This document shows, one piece after another, positions 25,942-35,148 of a stretch of 64,000 nucleotides of DNA; within the stretch, counting starts at the first letter, position 1; each line of letters opens with the position of its first letter. The position numbers were made by a program, and so were the translations under genes. The notes under the pieces were generated by a model, which saw only the letters and a list, made by a program, of their open reading frames with translations, ran no database searches and was not told the DNA's origin. Source of the DNA: DATFVA01 sp963811905 (GTDB lineage: Bacteria > Bacteroidota > Ignavibacteria > Ignavibacteriales > Ignavibacteriaceae); assembly GCA_963811905.1 (NCBI GenBank), contig CAWETK010000021.1, forward strand, positions 62,001 through 126,000, written 5' to 3'.

Positions 25942-28161
25942 TTAGTGAGCAGGGGATTTGTGATAGTATTGAGAGGGGAGGAAACCGAACTGCTTTTGAA
26001 AGCACTCAGCAAAGTAAGAAGGATTGCTGAATCCGACTTCAAGCGCGATTTCCGAAATATTAGCCGATTTGCATTCAATTAATTTCATTGCTTTATTAAG
26101 CCTTATTCTTTTGATCAGATCGTTAGGTGATTCACCAGTGAGCGAAATTAGTTTTTTGTACAGGAGCTGCCTGCTTACAGCAAGATCAGAAGCAAGGGAT
26201 TCGACACTAAAGGATGGGTCGGACAGATTTAATTTTATCAGCCGCAAAGTATCATCTAAAAATATTTTATCAAGTGATGCAACGTCTTTAATCTCTTCTC
26301 CGAAGTATCCATATTTCCTGAAATAATCCTGCATCCTCTTCCGTTGCTCAAGAAGTCCTTTAATTTTTACTTTCAATAACTCCGGGTTAAAAGGTTTGGT
26401 GATATAATCATCTGCTCCGGTTTCAAGCCCTTCAATTTTGTCTTTTACTGCAGACTTTGCAGTCAGCAGAATAAGGGAGATATGGCTTGTTCTTGAGTCT
26501 GACTTAAGCATTGAACACAACTTAATACCGTCCATTCGGGGCATCATAATATCACTAATGATCAGATCCGGGATAAATTCTAATGCTTTCTTCAGACCCT
26601 CTTCACCATCGGAAGCTTCATATATTAAATAACTTTCGCTCAATATTTTACTCATATACTGTCTGATGTCTTTATTATCCTCAATTATTAATAAAGAAGG
26701 CAGTCCATTCTCACCGGGTTCCCGGTCGATTACTTTTATTTCTTCCGATCCGCCCGGATATATATCTGAGCCGGTGATAGTCATTTCTTCACCTTGTGAA
26801 TCCTGATCCGGGGTAAGACCTTCTGCAATTTCCAATGCAGTATAGGCCTCTTTGCAGCAGGGTAAAATAACCCGGAAGAGGGAACCCTTTCCCCCTTCAC
26901 TTTCAACAAAAATTTCTCCTTTATGGAGTTCAATCAATTCCTTTGTCAGGGATAATCCCACACCGCTTCCCTCCGCCTCGCCGCAGAGCCTGTGGTCAAC
27001 CTGGTAGAACCGGTCAAATATCTTAGCAAGCTGTTCTTCAGGAATACCAATACCTGTATCACTGACTGAAATTTCTATTGCCTGCCGGGATAAACCTCCG
27101 GGAAGGTCATTGTTGAGTTTTCGTTTATGATGTCTCAATTCCACATCTACCGTTCCCCCCTCCGGTGTGAATTTCATTGCATTTGATAAGATATTACAGA
27201 GAACTTTATCAAAATTATCTTTGTCCAGATATCCCTTGATTTCTTCTCTTTCCTTCCTGAAATTCAGTGAGATATTCTTACTCTCTGCAAAGGAGTTAAA
27301 CGACGCAACTATATCGCAGACAACCGAGGTAATGTTGGTGTCACGTACTTTTAGTTTCATATAGCCGGCTTCAATCTTTGATATATCCAGAAGCTGGTTT
27401 GCCAGCAGGTTTAATTTTTTTGCACTTCTGTGAATTAGTGCTGCGTTCTCCTTAATGACATCATCCCGGGTCCTTTCCAGAATTTGTTTCGAAGGTCCAA
27501 GTATCAAGGTAAGCGGCGTTCTGAATTCATGGGAGATATTGGTAAAGAAATTTGTTTTAATTTTATCCAGTTCCTGCAGGGTTTCTGCTTCTTTTTCTTT
27601 TTGAATAGCTTCTTTCTGCAGACGTAAATTATTAATCAGCTGTCCGGCCTGAACGGATATTATTGAAATCAAAGTGAGATCATTCTGCGAAAAGCTCTTT
27701 TGATTCTTTTTATTTATTAACATCATTATTCCGATTATTTTCCCCTCGTACCAGATAGGTACGCATAAGACGGAGTGAATAATGCTTTTCTCCTCTTGAG
27801 AGGATTCAAATCTTTTATCCTTTTTGAGGTTCTCAATAATTAAAGATTCTTTATTTATTAAAACCCATCCTGTAATGCTTGCACCTATATGATAGTTGTG
27901 CTTTAAACTGCTGGTATCATCCTGCCGGATTATTGTTATAAATGGTTCATTCCTGTTGGAAGTAACAAGGTGTATAGAACCCTGTTCAGCTTCTATTGCA
28001 ATTATAGATTTCTCAACGATTAATTTTAGTATTTGATCAACATTCCCGGCCTTTCCTGAGGAAACAGCTATCTCATTCAGGATCTTTAATTCAGCGACGG
28101 CAGACTTAAGCCTGGTTATTTCTGACTCAAGCTCTTTTATTTTTTTGTCTTTCTTATTCAT
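25942..28161 (-). CDS. Cytosolic hybrid two-component regulator (GAF, HisKA, REC, AraC)
   Basis: A 739-aa protein without signal peptide or membrane segment. Order: short coiled coil (5-35), GAF domain (about 40-180), HisKA with His211 in SHEFRTP, HATPase (DTGIGIP, GSGVGLSL), receiver with Asp537 in SDIMMPRMDG, and AraC-type HTH at the C-terminus. It therefore senses an intracellular signal, or the state of a partner, and acts directly on DNA. It starts 14 bp after the TonB receptor gene, preceded by GGGAG, so it is very probably in the same operon as the receptor and the Ser/Thr kinase. Confidence 0.94.
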   Translation of the reverse strand: MNKKDKKIKELESEITRLKSAVAELKILNEIAVSSGKAGNVDQILKLIVEKSIIAIEAEQGSIHLVTSNRNEPFITIIRQDDTSSLKHNYHIGASITGWVLINKESLIIENLKKDKRFESSQEEKSIIHSVLCVPIWYEGKIIGIMMLINKKNQKSFSQNDLTLISIISVQAGQLINNLRLQKEAIQKEKEAETLQELDKIKTNFFTNISHEFRTPLTLILGPSKQILERTRDDVIKENAALIHRSAKKLNLLANQLLDISKIEAGYMKLKVRDTNITSVVCDIVASFNSFAESKNISLNFRKEREEIKGYLDKDNFDKVLCNILSNAMKFTPEGGTVDVELRHHKRKLNNDLPGGLSRQAIEISVSDTGIGIPEEQLAKIFDRFYQVDHRLCGEAEGSGVGLSLTKELIELHKGEIFVESEGGKGSLFRVILPCCKEAYTALEIAEGLTPDQDSQGEEMTITGSDIYPGGSEEIKVIDREPGENGLPSLLIIEDNKDIRQYMSKILSESYLIYEASDGEEGLKKALEFIPDLIISDIMMPRMDGIKLCSMLKSDSRTSHISLILLTAKSAVKDKIEGLETGADDYITKPFNPELLKVKIKGLLEQRKRMQDYFRKYGYFGEEIKDVASLDKIFLDDTLRLIKLNLSDPSFSVESLASDLAVSRQLLYKKLISLTGESPNDLIKRIRLNKAMKLIECKSANISEIALEVGFSNPSYFAECFQKQFGFLPSQYYHKSPAH

Positions 28162-28175
28162 TGATTTTGCTCCCG

Positions 28176-30836
28176 CTAAATATTTACTTCCAGACCCAGC
28201 CTGACTGACATCGGGGGCTGGAATTGTACGGGAACCATATAATGAGGATTTTCGTATTGCTGCTCATAATCATAGTACCGGAACTGATCATAGTCAATTT
28301 CTTTTCTTTGACTTGCAATATGAAGTAAATCCGCAATTATGTTTAAAGAATTTCCGATCCGGATCAGGCTTGAAAAATCATACTGGAACCGGATGCTAAG
28401 ATCCCATATAGATGGCGTTCTTCCGGCTGTACCGCGGGGACGAAGAAATGTTGAAGCTCCGTAAACCGCATCTACTCCCAATTCATTCAACGGAGTACCG
28501 CTCATCCACTGCAGCACCATTCCGGCCGTAAGACCGAAATCGAAAACATAGGAACCAAAAAATTTGAAGACGTGGGTGCGGTCATTCGGTAATAATCCTT
28601 CTGAGTTAATCATTCTTTCCGGAATGCCGAACTGATTGGTATTATTTGGAAATATATCTGCTCCGCCTGCTGCGTCATATGTATCAGCAAAACCATCATA
28701 GTTTCCCTTATTCCGTGATAATACATATGAAATAAAAAAGTCAATTCCTGAAGGAGATAAATGTTCGAGAGTAAGTTCAACTGCTTTATATTCCCTTTTC
28801 ATTTTAGGAAGCCGGCTCAGCGCCCCGCTGCCGGGATTCCCATATAGCTGTGTGCTGTTATATTTTAACTGGTCAGCTTCAGAAAGAACTCCATCCTCTA
28901 TCCCTTGTCCCAGTCTCCTGTATATCCCTCTGATCCCGACTTTAATCTCCTTTGAAAGCAGTCTCTCATATCCCAGTGTATACTCATCGAAGTACTGTCC
29001 TTTCACATCAGGTACATTAACAACATACCCTGCAAAGTTACCGAGGTACATAGCCCCGGTGGTATCCACGCGCGGATCATTTGGATAAATCGTCCCGCTC
29101 CATAAAGCCCCCTTTATATGATAGAGCGTGGATAAGCTGAGCAGCAGGGGTTCATAAAAACGTCCGAATGAGGCTGATATCTTCTGCGTTCCGGATTCTG
29201 CCGGCTGATAGATAATACCGAAGCGGGGCTGAACCTGATCGAGGATTTTCTGTGCGACAGTTCCGTCTGATGTGATAAGCCACTGAGGATCCCATCTTAT
29301 TCCTGCATTCAGGCACAGCCTTTGTGATATTTGCCATGAGTCCTGCAGAAAAGTTGAAAGATTACTCTGTTTAACAGTACCAATGATCACTTCATCAACC
29401 TGCTGATAATAATCCGGAAAACGTGCGATAAATTTCCATATAATGTCGTTGGTTGTTGAGTTCCTGGAAAAATCAATTCCTGCCTTGACGATATGAGAAT
29501 TTAATGCAAGCGTACCTTTAACCGAAGCACTCAAACGTCTCTGTGCCGGATTCATTACTGAGAATCCCTGTCCGCCGGACGCAGTTCCGTTTAAATAGTC
29601 GCGAAAAGATGGTTCACTGCCTCCCGGCGATACAGATTTAAGTCTGCCTTTCATAATTAGAGTTGATACTGAAGATTCAAGCATAAAATTATCACTAAGG
29701 GCGTGAATACCACTAATTGAGAAATTGGAAACAAAGTTTGTTACATCCCTGGTGCTGTATTCCGGATTCAGAACTATAAGATCAGGACTATTAAAAACCT
29801 GGCGCCCAGTATAAGGATTGCCGGAAACCGATAATGTAAGGAGATTCTTATCATTTACATTCCAGGTAAGCTTGCCTGCATACTTATGCCTGGTGGTATT
29901 ACTATGCTGCATTCCCAGTCCGTTTACATATACATCCTCAGAGGTCAAATCAGGATCATATGCGAGGTAATACCAGAGACTTTCGTTCAGGATCGGGCCG
30001 CCGAAACCAAAACCAACATCATAACTGGAAAAGTTACCTTGCGGAGGCTGTCCGGATGAAATTCTTGGAGAACCGCTGAAATCGTTATTCGTAAAGAAAC
30101 TGAAGATAGTGCCATGGAATTCATTTCCGCCTGAATAAGTCACAGTGTTAATAATTCCGCCGAGAGCACTCTGATATTCTGCCTGATAACTTCCGGTTTG
30201 AATCCCAACCTGGCGTACGAAATTATAAGGCAGTTCAAATCTTAATAGCCCTGTCTCGGGAGTGGTAACCTCAGATCCATCCACGAAATATCTGTTCTCC
30301 AGGCCTGTGCTCCCTGCAAAATTAGTTCCTTCTCCCCTGAAGCTCTGATTTGCATTTGGAAGAAGTTCAGCCACGTGAAAATAATTACGTTCAATTGGAA
30401 GCTGAGCAAATTCATTGGAAGTTAGAGTTCTATCATTAGCTGCAGAACGTGTGTTGATAAGCGGTCTGCTTCCGGTGACCAGGATTTCATCTGTTTCGAT
30501 AGTCCTTTTTTCCAGATAAATTTCACCCAGTGAAGTCGTTTGTCCGAGGTAAACCTTTACGAAGTTTTGAGTAACCGTGCGGTAAGTAATATGACTTAGC
30601 CTGATCGTGTAGCTTCCAACAGGCAGCGCCTGCAGCCGGAAGTATCCTTGTTCGTCTGTTGCTGTTCCGCGGGTTCCCTGCATCTCCCGGGAAGAAACAA
30701 GAACATTTGCTGATATTACCGGATGGCTGTTCTCATCAAAGATCCAGCCTTCAAGGTTACCGGTGGTTGATTGCCCGCAAAGACTGCTGGTGATAAAAAC
30801 CAGATAGGTTAATAGAAATGCAGATCTCTTTATCAT
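28176..30836 (-). CDS. TonB-dependent receptor with CarboxypepD_reg-like N-terminus
   Basis: Outer-membrane receptor (886 aa from the chosen start) for TonB-driven uptake of an unknown ligand. A signal peptide is followed by a CarboxypepD_reg-like domain (GNLEGWIFDENSHPVISANV; GSYTIRLSHITYRT), a plug domain (DEILVTGSRPLINT, LPIERNYFHVAELLP) and a long beta-barrel. The start at 30836 is chosen because GGGGAG lies 7 bp before it and the protein then begins MIKRSAFLL, a normal signal peptide; an upstream ATG at 30860 lacks this. No SusD partner is adjacent. It sits between a Ser/Thr kinase and a GAF hybrid regulator. Confidence 0.9.
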   Translation of the reverse strand: MIKRSAFLLTYLVFITSSLCGQSTTGNLEGWIFDENSHPVISANVLVSSREMQGTRGTATDEQGYFRLQALPVGSYTIRLSHITYRTVTQNFVKVYLGQTTSLGEIYLEKRTIETDEILVTGSRPLINTRSAANDRTLTSNEFAQLPIERNYFHVAELLPNANQSFRGEGTNFAGSTGLENRYFVDGSEVTTPETGLLRFELPYNFVRQVGIQTGSYQAEYQSALGGIINTVTYSGGNEFHGTIFSFFTNNDFSGSPRISSGQPPQGNFSSYDVGFGFGGPILNESLWYYLAYDPDLTSEDVYVNGLGMQHSNTTRHKYAGKLTWNVNDKNLLTLSVSGNPYTGRQVFNSPDLIVLNPEYSTRDVTNFVSNFSISGIHALSDNFMLESSVSTLIMKGRLKSVSPGGSEPSFRDYLNGTASGGQGFSVMNPAQRRLSASVKGTLALNSHIVKAGIDFSRNSTTNDIIWKFIARFPDYYQQVDEVIIGTVKQSNLSTFLQDSWQISQRLCLNAGIRWDPQWLITSDGTVAQKILDQVQPRFGIIYQPAESGTQKISASFGRFYEPLLLSLSTLYHIKGALWSGTIYPNDPRVDTTGAMYLGNFAGYVVNVPDVKGQYFDEYTLGYERLLSKEIKVGIRGIYRRLGQGIEDGVLSEADQLKYNSTQLYGNPGSGALSRLPKMKREYKAVELTLEHLSPSGIDFFISYVLSRNKGNYDGFADTYDAAGGADIFPNNTNQFGIPERMINSEGLLPNDRTHVFKFFGSYVFDFGLTAGMVLQWMSGTPLNELGVDAVYGASTFLRPRGTAGRTPSIWDLSIRFQYDFSSLIRIGNSLNIIADLLHIASQRKEIDYDQFRYYDYEQQYENPHYMVPVQFQPPMSVRLGLEVNI

Positions 30837-30910
30837 AAAATATCTCCCCGATGATTGCAAGCTTACTTTTAAAGAATTATCCTTATTCAGCGTCTCTTTT
30901 GATAACCACC

Positions 30911-33511
30911 TTATCTATCTGTTGAAAATTTTTTAGTTATCTCTTTATATCTTTCATGGTTCCTTAGAGGATCATATAATGGATCAAGTTTGAGCCGGTT
31001 TACAGAAAAACCTGTAGGATTAGAGAGTAGATATTCCACCTGATTTAATGCATTCTTAAAATTCCCTGTAAGAGTATATATCATAGCCAGATAAGTACTG
31101 CGGACATAATTGCGCCTGTTCTCTGTCCAGGAGGGATCTGCTTCAAAAGCACGGTTAAGTAAATTTACCGCCTTGTCTTCTTCACCCAGGCCCGCATAGC
31201 TTATACTTAAAGCAAATCGCAGTCTATTATCCCCTGGCTTATTCTGCAGCATATTTTCCAGCCTGTCTGCTGAGGCTTTGAATGACTTATTTGAAAGATC
31301 CTTTTGATTTGTGTACCTGTATATCAATGCAAGCATCTGTGTATTTGGAATAAATTTATTTTCGCTATTCTCATATTCTTTTTTTGAAGATTTTATCTTT
31401 TTCAGCGCCTCCTCATAATTCCTGTCCAGTATATCCATGTAAATGAATATGTTGCAGAACCCCTCTAAATATTCATCATCTTTAATATTCAGGCTTATTT
31501 GTCGGGCAAGTTTAGTATTCCCTTTCCAGTCGATGTGATTCATGAGCATCTCTGCATATAAGAAACTGGTATTCGGACTAATTTTGACCGCTTGTTTAAA
31601 GTAGTGATCAGCTTTACTGTAATCCCGCCTGAGATTATAGTCTATGGCTATTCCCCATGGATATCTGGCATTCAGCGGGTCCAGAGCCAGAGCTTTAAGA
31701 TCATTATCTTCAGATAACCTGACATTTCCCCTTCTCCAGTATACTCCGCTTATCATGAAATGAGCTTCGGCATTATTGGGCTGTATTTCCAGAACTTTTT
31801 GTAATTCTGCAAGTACCCGATCCTCATCCGATGTGTACCAGTAATAGTAAAAAAACCTGGCCAGGTGAACTTCAGCAATATCAGGATTAAGATCGGCGGC
31901 TTTCTGCAGATGCCATGAAGCCTTTTCGAGGTTGAGACTGTCCCTGTCCCAGTACCATTTGAAGAGACCCATATATGCAATTGAGACCTGGGCATGAGCC
32001 GCTGCAAAATTAGAATCCAGGGCGATAGCTTGCTCATAAAGTTTAACACAGGTCTTTATATTAGACCCGGTCGATGGCCCATAATGAAATTTTAGAGCCT
32101 TGAGATAGTAGTCGTACGCATCAAGGTTTGTCGTCGGTGGAGGACCCATAACTGATTGCCCAAGCAGCATCTTGATACCCATCTTATCCACAACATTCCG
32201 GGCAATTTCATTTTGTACATTAAAGATATCGTCGATAGTTCTATCAAATGCATCCGACCATATATTCGTATCATCGGATACACGGACCAGCTGAGGAATA
32301 ATCCTGATTCTGCTTTCCTTATTTTTGGTTTTGGCCCACCTTATCGTTCCTTCGAGTATATAGTCAACTCCAAGTTCCGCTCCGATTTCTTTGCTGCTTT
32401 TACTCGATCCGGCGTATTTATCCGCACTGTTCCTTGAAATCACTCCCAGTTCTGAAAGAGAGGAAAGTTTATTAGAAATTTCATCCCTTATACCTTCGGC
32501 GAAATAATTATCTTCGGAAGGCCCCAGATTTTTAAAAGGCAGCACAACAATAGTTTTTCGTTCAGGTTCATCGGTCTTATTGTTCTGTACTGCTGTACGG
32601 AAAAAATATAGGCTGATGATCAGGATGGCTATCATTACTGCAGCAAGCAGCAGCCTCTTTCTATTCGCAGACTGCTTGCGGAAAAATGGACGGGATACTG
32701 TATATAAACCCCCGCTGTTTTTCAGCTGATCCAGATCATTTTTCATCTCCCTTGTATTTTGATACCTGTCCTTTGCCGGCTTAGCTATGGATTTCTTCAA
32801 AACAGGGATTAGTTTTTTAGGAATGTTATTTAAATCAGGCGGCTGGTTTAATATTGAATATATCAGGGCCTGATCATATTCTCCTCTGAATGGGAGATTG
32901 CCGGTAAGCATTTCGTAAAGAATTACGCCGGCTGACCAGATATCCGTTCTATAATCAATTTCTTCACCCCGGGCCTGCTCTGGTGACATATATTCCAGGG
33001 TTCCTGCTGTAGCCCCCATTAAGGTCAGGCGCGTGTGCCCTTTAACTTTGGCTATACCAAAATCAAGGATTTTAACTACACCTTCATTTGTGATAAATAT
33101 ATTGGCAGGCTTTATATCCCTGTGGATGATGTTATTCTGATGGGCTTTTTCTAATCCTGCACAGATCTGCTGAGTTATAGATATTGCATCATTAGCCCGG
33201 ATCTTTTCCTTTGAAATTTTTTGTTTTAGTGTTTCCCCTTCGTATAGAGCCATTGCGATGAACAGCTGGCCATCATCCGATTCTCCAATTTCAAAGATGG
33301 TACAGATATTAGGATGATCCAATGCCGATGCAGATCTCGCCTCATTTATAAATCTTTTTTTTGCATCTTCATCAAACGAATAGGTAGCAGGTAAAAATTT
33401 GAGAGCAACCGTTCGTTCTAAGTTGATATCCTCGGCTTTATATACCACCCCCATCCCGCCTTTACCAGCCAGTCCGATAATTTTATAATGCGAAACTATT
33501 TTCCCAATCAA
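30911..33511 (-). CDS. Membrane Ser/Thr protein kinase with FlgO/TolB-like and TPR regions
   Basis: A 866-aa protein from a TTG start at 33511, chosen because GGGGAG lies 6 bp upstream and the protein then begins with the kinase N-terminus (IGKIVSHYKI). Kinase: GKGGMGVVYKAED, Lys38 in VALKF, HRDIKPAN with Asp132, DFG Asp150, and MSPEQARG. A membrane segment follows (about 295-315), then a FlgO/TolB-N-like domain (KTIVVLPFKNLGPSEDNYF; LGVDYILEGTIRW), then TPR-like repeats to the end. This layout is common in Bacteroidota and Acidobacteria one-component kinases. It precedes the TonB receptor by 74 bp and the GAF hybrid regulator beyond it. Confidence 0.92.
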   Translation of the reverse strand: MIGKIVSHYKIIGLAGKGGMGVVYKAEDINLERTVALKFLPATYSFDEDAKKRFINEARSASALDHPNICTIFEIGESDDGQLFIAMALYEGETLKQKISKEKIRANDAISITQQICAGLEKAHQNNIIHRDIKPANIFITNEGVVKILDFGIAKVKGHTRLTLMGATAGTLEYMSPEQARGEEIDYRTDIWSAGVILYEMLTGNLPFRGEYDQALIYSILNQPPDLNNIPKKLIPVLKKSIAKPAKDRYQNTREMKNDLDQLKNSGGLYTVSRPFFRKQSANRKRLLLAAVMIAILIISLYFFRTAVQNNKTDEPERKTIVVLPFKNLGPSEDNYFAEGIRDEISNKLSSLSELGVISRNSADKYAGSSKSSKEIGAELGVDYILEGTIRWAKTKNKESRIRIIPQLVRVSDDTNIWSDAFDRTIDDIFNVQNEIARNVVDKMGIKMLLGQSVMGPPPTTNLDAYDYYLKALKFHYGPSTGSNIKTCVKLYEQAIALDSNFAAAHAQVSIAYMGLFKWYWDRDSLNLEKASWHLQKAADLNPDIAEVHLARFFYYYWYTSDEDRVLAELQKVLEIQPNNAEAHFMISGVYWRRGNVRLSEDNDLKALALDPLNARYPWGIAIDYNLRRDYSKADHYFKQAVKISPNTSFLYAEMLMNHIDWKGNTKLARQISLNIKDDEYLEGFCNIFIYMDILDRNYEEALKKIKSSKKEYENSENKFIPNTQMLALIYRYTNQKDLSNKSFKASADRLENMLQNKPGDNRLRFALSISYAGLGEEDKAVNLLNRAFEADPSWTENRRNYVRSTYLAMIYTLTGNFKNALNQVEYLLSNPTGFSVNRLKLDPLYDPLRNHERYKEITKKFSTDR

Positions 33512-33542
33512 AACTATCTCCCCGCAGAATTCTATGTATATT

Positions 33543-33562
33543 ATTCGCAAAAGTCTGCGAAT
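33543..33562. promoter_or_regulatory. Inverted repeat upstream of kinase operon
   Basis: Perfect ATTCGCA-N6-TGCGAAT centred about 41 bp upstream of the TTG start of the kinase. The 7-6-7 geometry fits a dimeric regulator site; the factor is unknown. Confidence 0.4.
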
Positions 33563-33742
33563 TTAATCAATAGTGACATGATCCGGGAAATTTGAGGCAG
33601 TCAGGAATGATATTATTCGTAAGGGATTAAAACTGCAGAGAAGAAGAATCGAGAATCAAAATAAGATCCCTCAGAACTGTTCTCCCGCTGTATCAATATT
33701 CCCCATTACCTTAAAAGCCGTTATTCTGGCATGTGTATAAAA

Positions 33743-33784
33743 CAACAATTGAATTTAACGATATTTGTTGATAATAAGCAATAT
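33743..33784 (+). repeat. AT-rich intergenic repeat, copy 2
   Basis: Begins CAACAATTGAATTTAA and ends AATAAGCAATAT, matching 21344-21388 with a few differences. A possible fragment (ATATTGCTTATT) is present in the opposite orientation near 54905. Confidence 0.6.
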
Positions 33785-33797
33785 ATTTTTAATGTTT

Positions 33798-33968
33798 TTA
33801 AGCAGGGACTGGGCCACTAACCTGTTTCTTTCGAACAGTATTATATCCTCCTGCAGGCAAATGATAGAAATGCACTCCTGAGCTTAATTGTTCATTGCCG
33901 ATTGTAAAATTTAGAATTAAGCTGCAGTAAACCTCCGGCTTTTTATTAAACCCGTTCTTTCCATCCAT
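33798..33968 (-). pseudogene. Decayed T9SS sorting domain
   Basis: A 56-codon frame on the minus strand reads ...NKKPEVYC...IGNEQLSSGVHFYHLPAGGYNTVRKKQV, matching the second half of a T9SS sorting domain (KPAGxY, LSSGVYFYxLxAGxxxxxKK). The upstream half (NYPNPFNP) and any passenger are absent and the end is eroded (QVSGPVPA). It is best explained as the tail of a lost cargo gene. Confidence 0.6.
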
Positions 33969-34077
33969 CCTTGTCCTTTGTCCTTCTTATATCTAATTTT
34001 AAGTCACAAAATTTGAAACTTTATATTTTATTATTTACTTCTTTTTAAATCGGTAAATACTCGCAAAGGAATTATTT

Positions 34078-35118
34078 ATGCCTCAAAAAATGAAAGCTCT
34101 TGTTAAAAAATATGTAAAACAGGGCATCTGGATGGATGAAGTCCCCGTTCCGGAAGTGGGGGTTAACGATGTACTGATCAAAATTCACAAAACCTCGATA
34201 TGCGGTACCGACATACACATTTATAACTGGGATGAATGGGCTCAGAAAACTATACCTGTTCCTATGGTTGTTGGTCACGAGTATGTTGGAGAAATAGTAG
34301 ATATGGGATCTAATGTTCAGGATGTTAAAATAGGTGAACTTGTAAGCGGTGAAGGCCATATAGTCTGCGGCCACTGCCGCAACTGCCGTGCTGGAAGACG
34401 TCATCTTTGCCCCAATACAAAAGGCGTGGGTGTCAACCGCCCGGGATGTTTTGCGGAATTCCTTGCCATTCCTGTTACTAATGTCTGGCACTGCGATCCG
34501 AGGATTCCCGAAGAAATATTTTCAATCTTCGACCCTTTCGGAAATGCCACTCATACTGCACTCTCTTTTGATCTCCTGGGTGAAGATGTTTTAATTACGG
34601 GGGCAGGACCAATAGGAATAATGGCTGCCGCTATTGCAAAACACGCAGGTGCAAGAAATGTAGTGATAACAGATATGAACCCCTACCGCCTTGAACTTGC
34701 GAAGAAAGTTGGAGTAACACGCGCTGTCGATGTATCTAAAGAAAAACTGACTGATATTGTTAATGAGCTCGGAATGAGAGAAGGTTTTGATGTTGGTCTT
34801 GAGATGTCCGGAAGTCCCCGCGCTTTAAATGATATGATTGATGTTATGTTCCACGGCGGAAAAATTGCGCTGCTCGGTCTTCTGCCGAATCAGACAGCTG
34901 TAAACTGGGAAAAAGTCATTTTTAACGGACTGCACCTTAAAGGTATTTATGGCAGGGAAATGTTCGAAACCTGGTACAAGATGCAGGCAATGGTGCAGAG
35001 CGGACTTGATATAACTCCCGTTATTACCCATCATTTTGATTATAAAGATTTTGAACAGGGGTTTGAAATAATGAGATCAGGAAATTCAGGAAAAATAATT
35101 TTGAATTGGGCGGAATAA
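34078..35118 (+). CDS. tdh: L-threonine 3-dehydrogenase
   Basis: Zinc-dependent medium-chain dehydrogenase (346 aa) oxidising L-threonine to 2-amino-3-ketobutyrate with NAD+. Seen: catalytic zinc site TSICGTDIHIYNWDEW and GHEYVGEIV; structural zinc cysteines in CGHCRNCRAGRRHLC; Rossmann motif ITGAGPIGIMAAAIAKHAGA. The CGTDxHIYxWDxW motif is characteristic of Tdh. The next gene encodes the second enzyme of the pathway, 30 bp downstream, so function and operon are well supported. A weak AAGGA ribosome site precedes the ATG. Confidence 0.96.
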   Translation: MPQKMKALVKKYVKQGIWMDEVPVPEVGVNDVLIKIHKTSICGTDIHIYNWDEWAQKTIPVPMVVGHEYVGEIVDMGSNVQDVKIGELVSGEGHIVCGHCRNCRAGRRHLCPNTKGVGVNRPGCFAEFLAIPVTNVWHCDPRIPEEIFSIFDPFGNATHTALSFDLLGEDVLITGAGPIGIMAAAIAKHAGARNVVITDMNPYRLELAKKVGVTRAVDVSKEKLTDIVNELGMREGFDVGLEMSGSPRALNDMIDVMFHGGKIALLGLLPNQTAVNWEKVIFNGLHLKGIYGREMFETWYKMQAMVQSGLDITPVITHHFDYKDFEQGFEIMRSGNSGKIILNWAE

Positions 35119-35148
35119 AATACCGTCAAAAACCGGAGGGAAGGTAAA

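Larger units (their letters stand above)
33512..34077. other. Divergent intergenic region (kinase operon / tdh)
   Basis: 566 bp between divergent starts. It contains a perfect inverted repeat close to the kinase start (33543-33562), an AT-rich repeat copy (33743-33784) and a decayed T9SS sorting domain (33798-33968), all listed separately. No intact gene. Confidence 0.65.
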
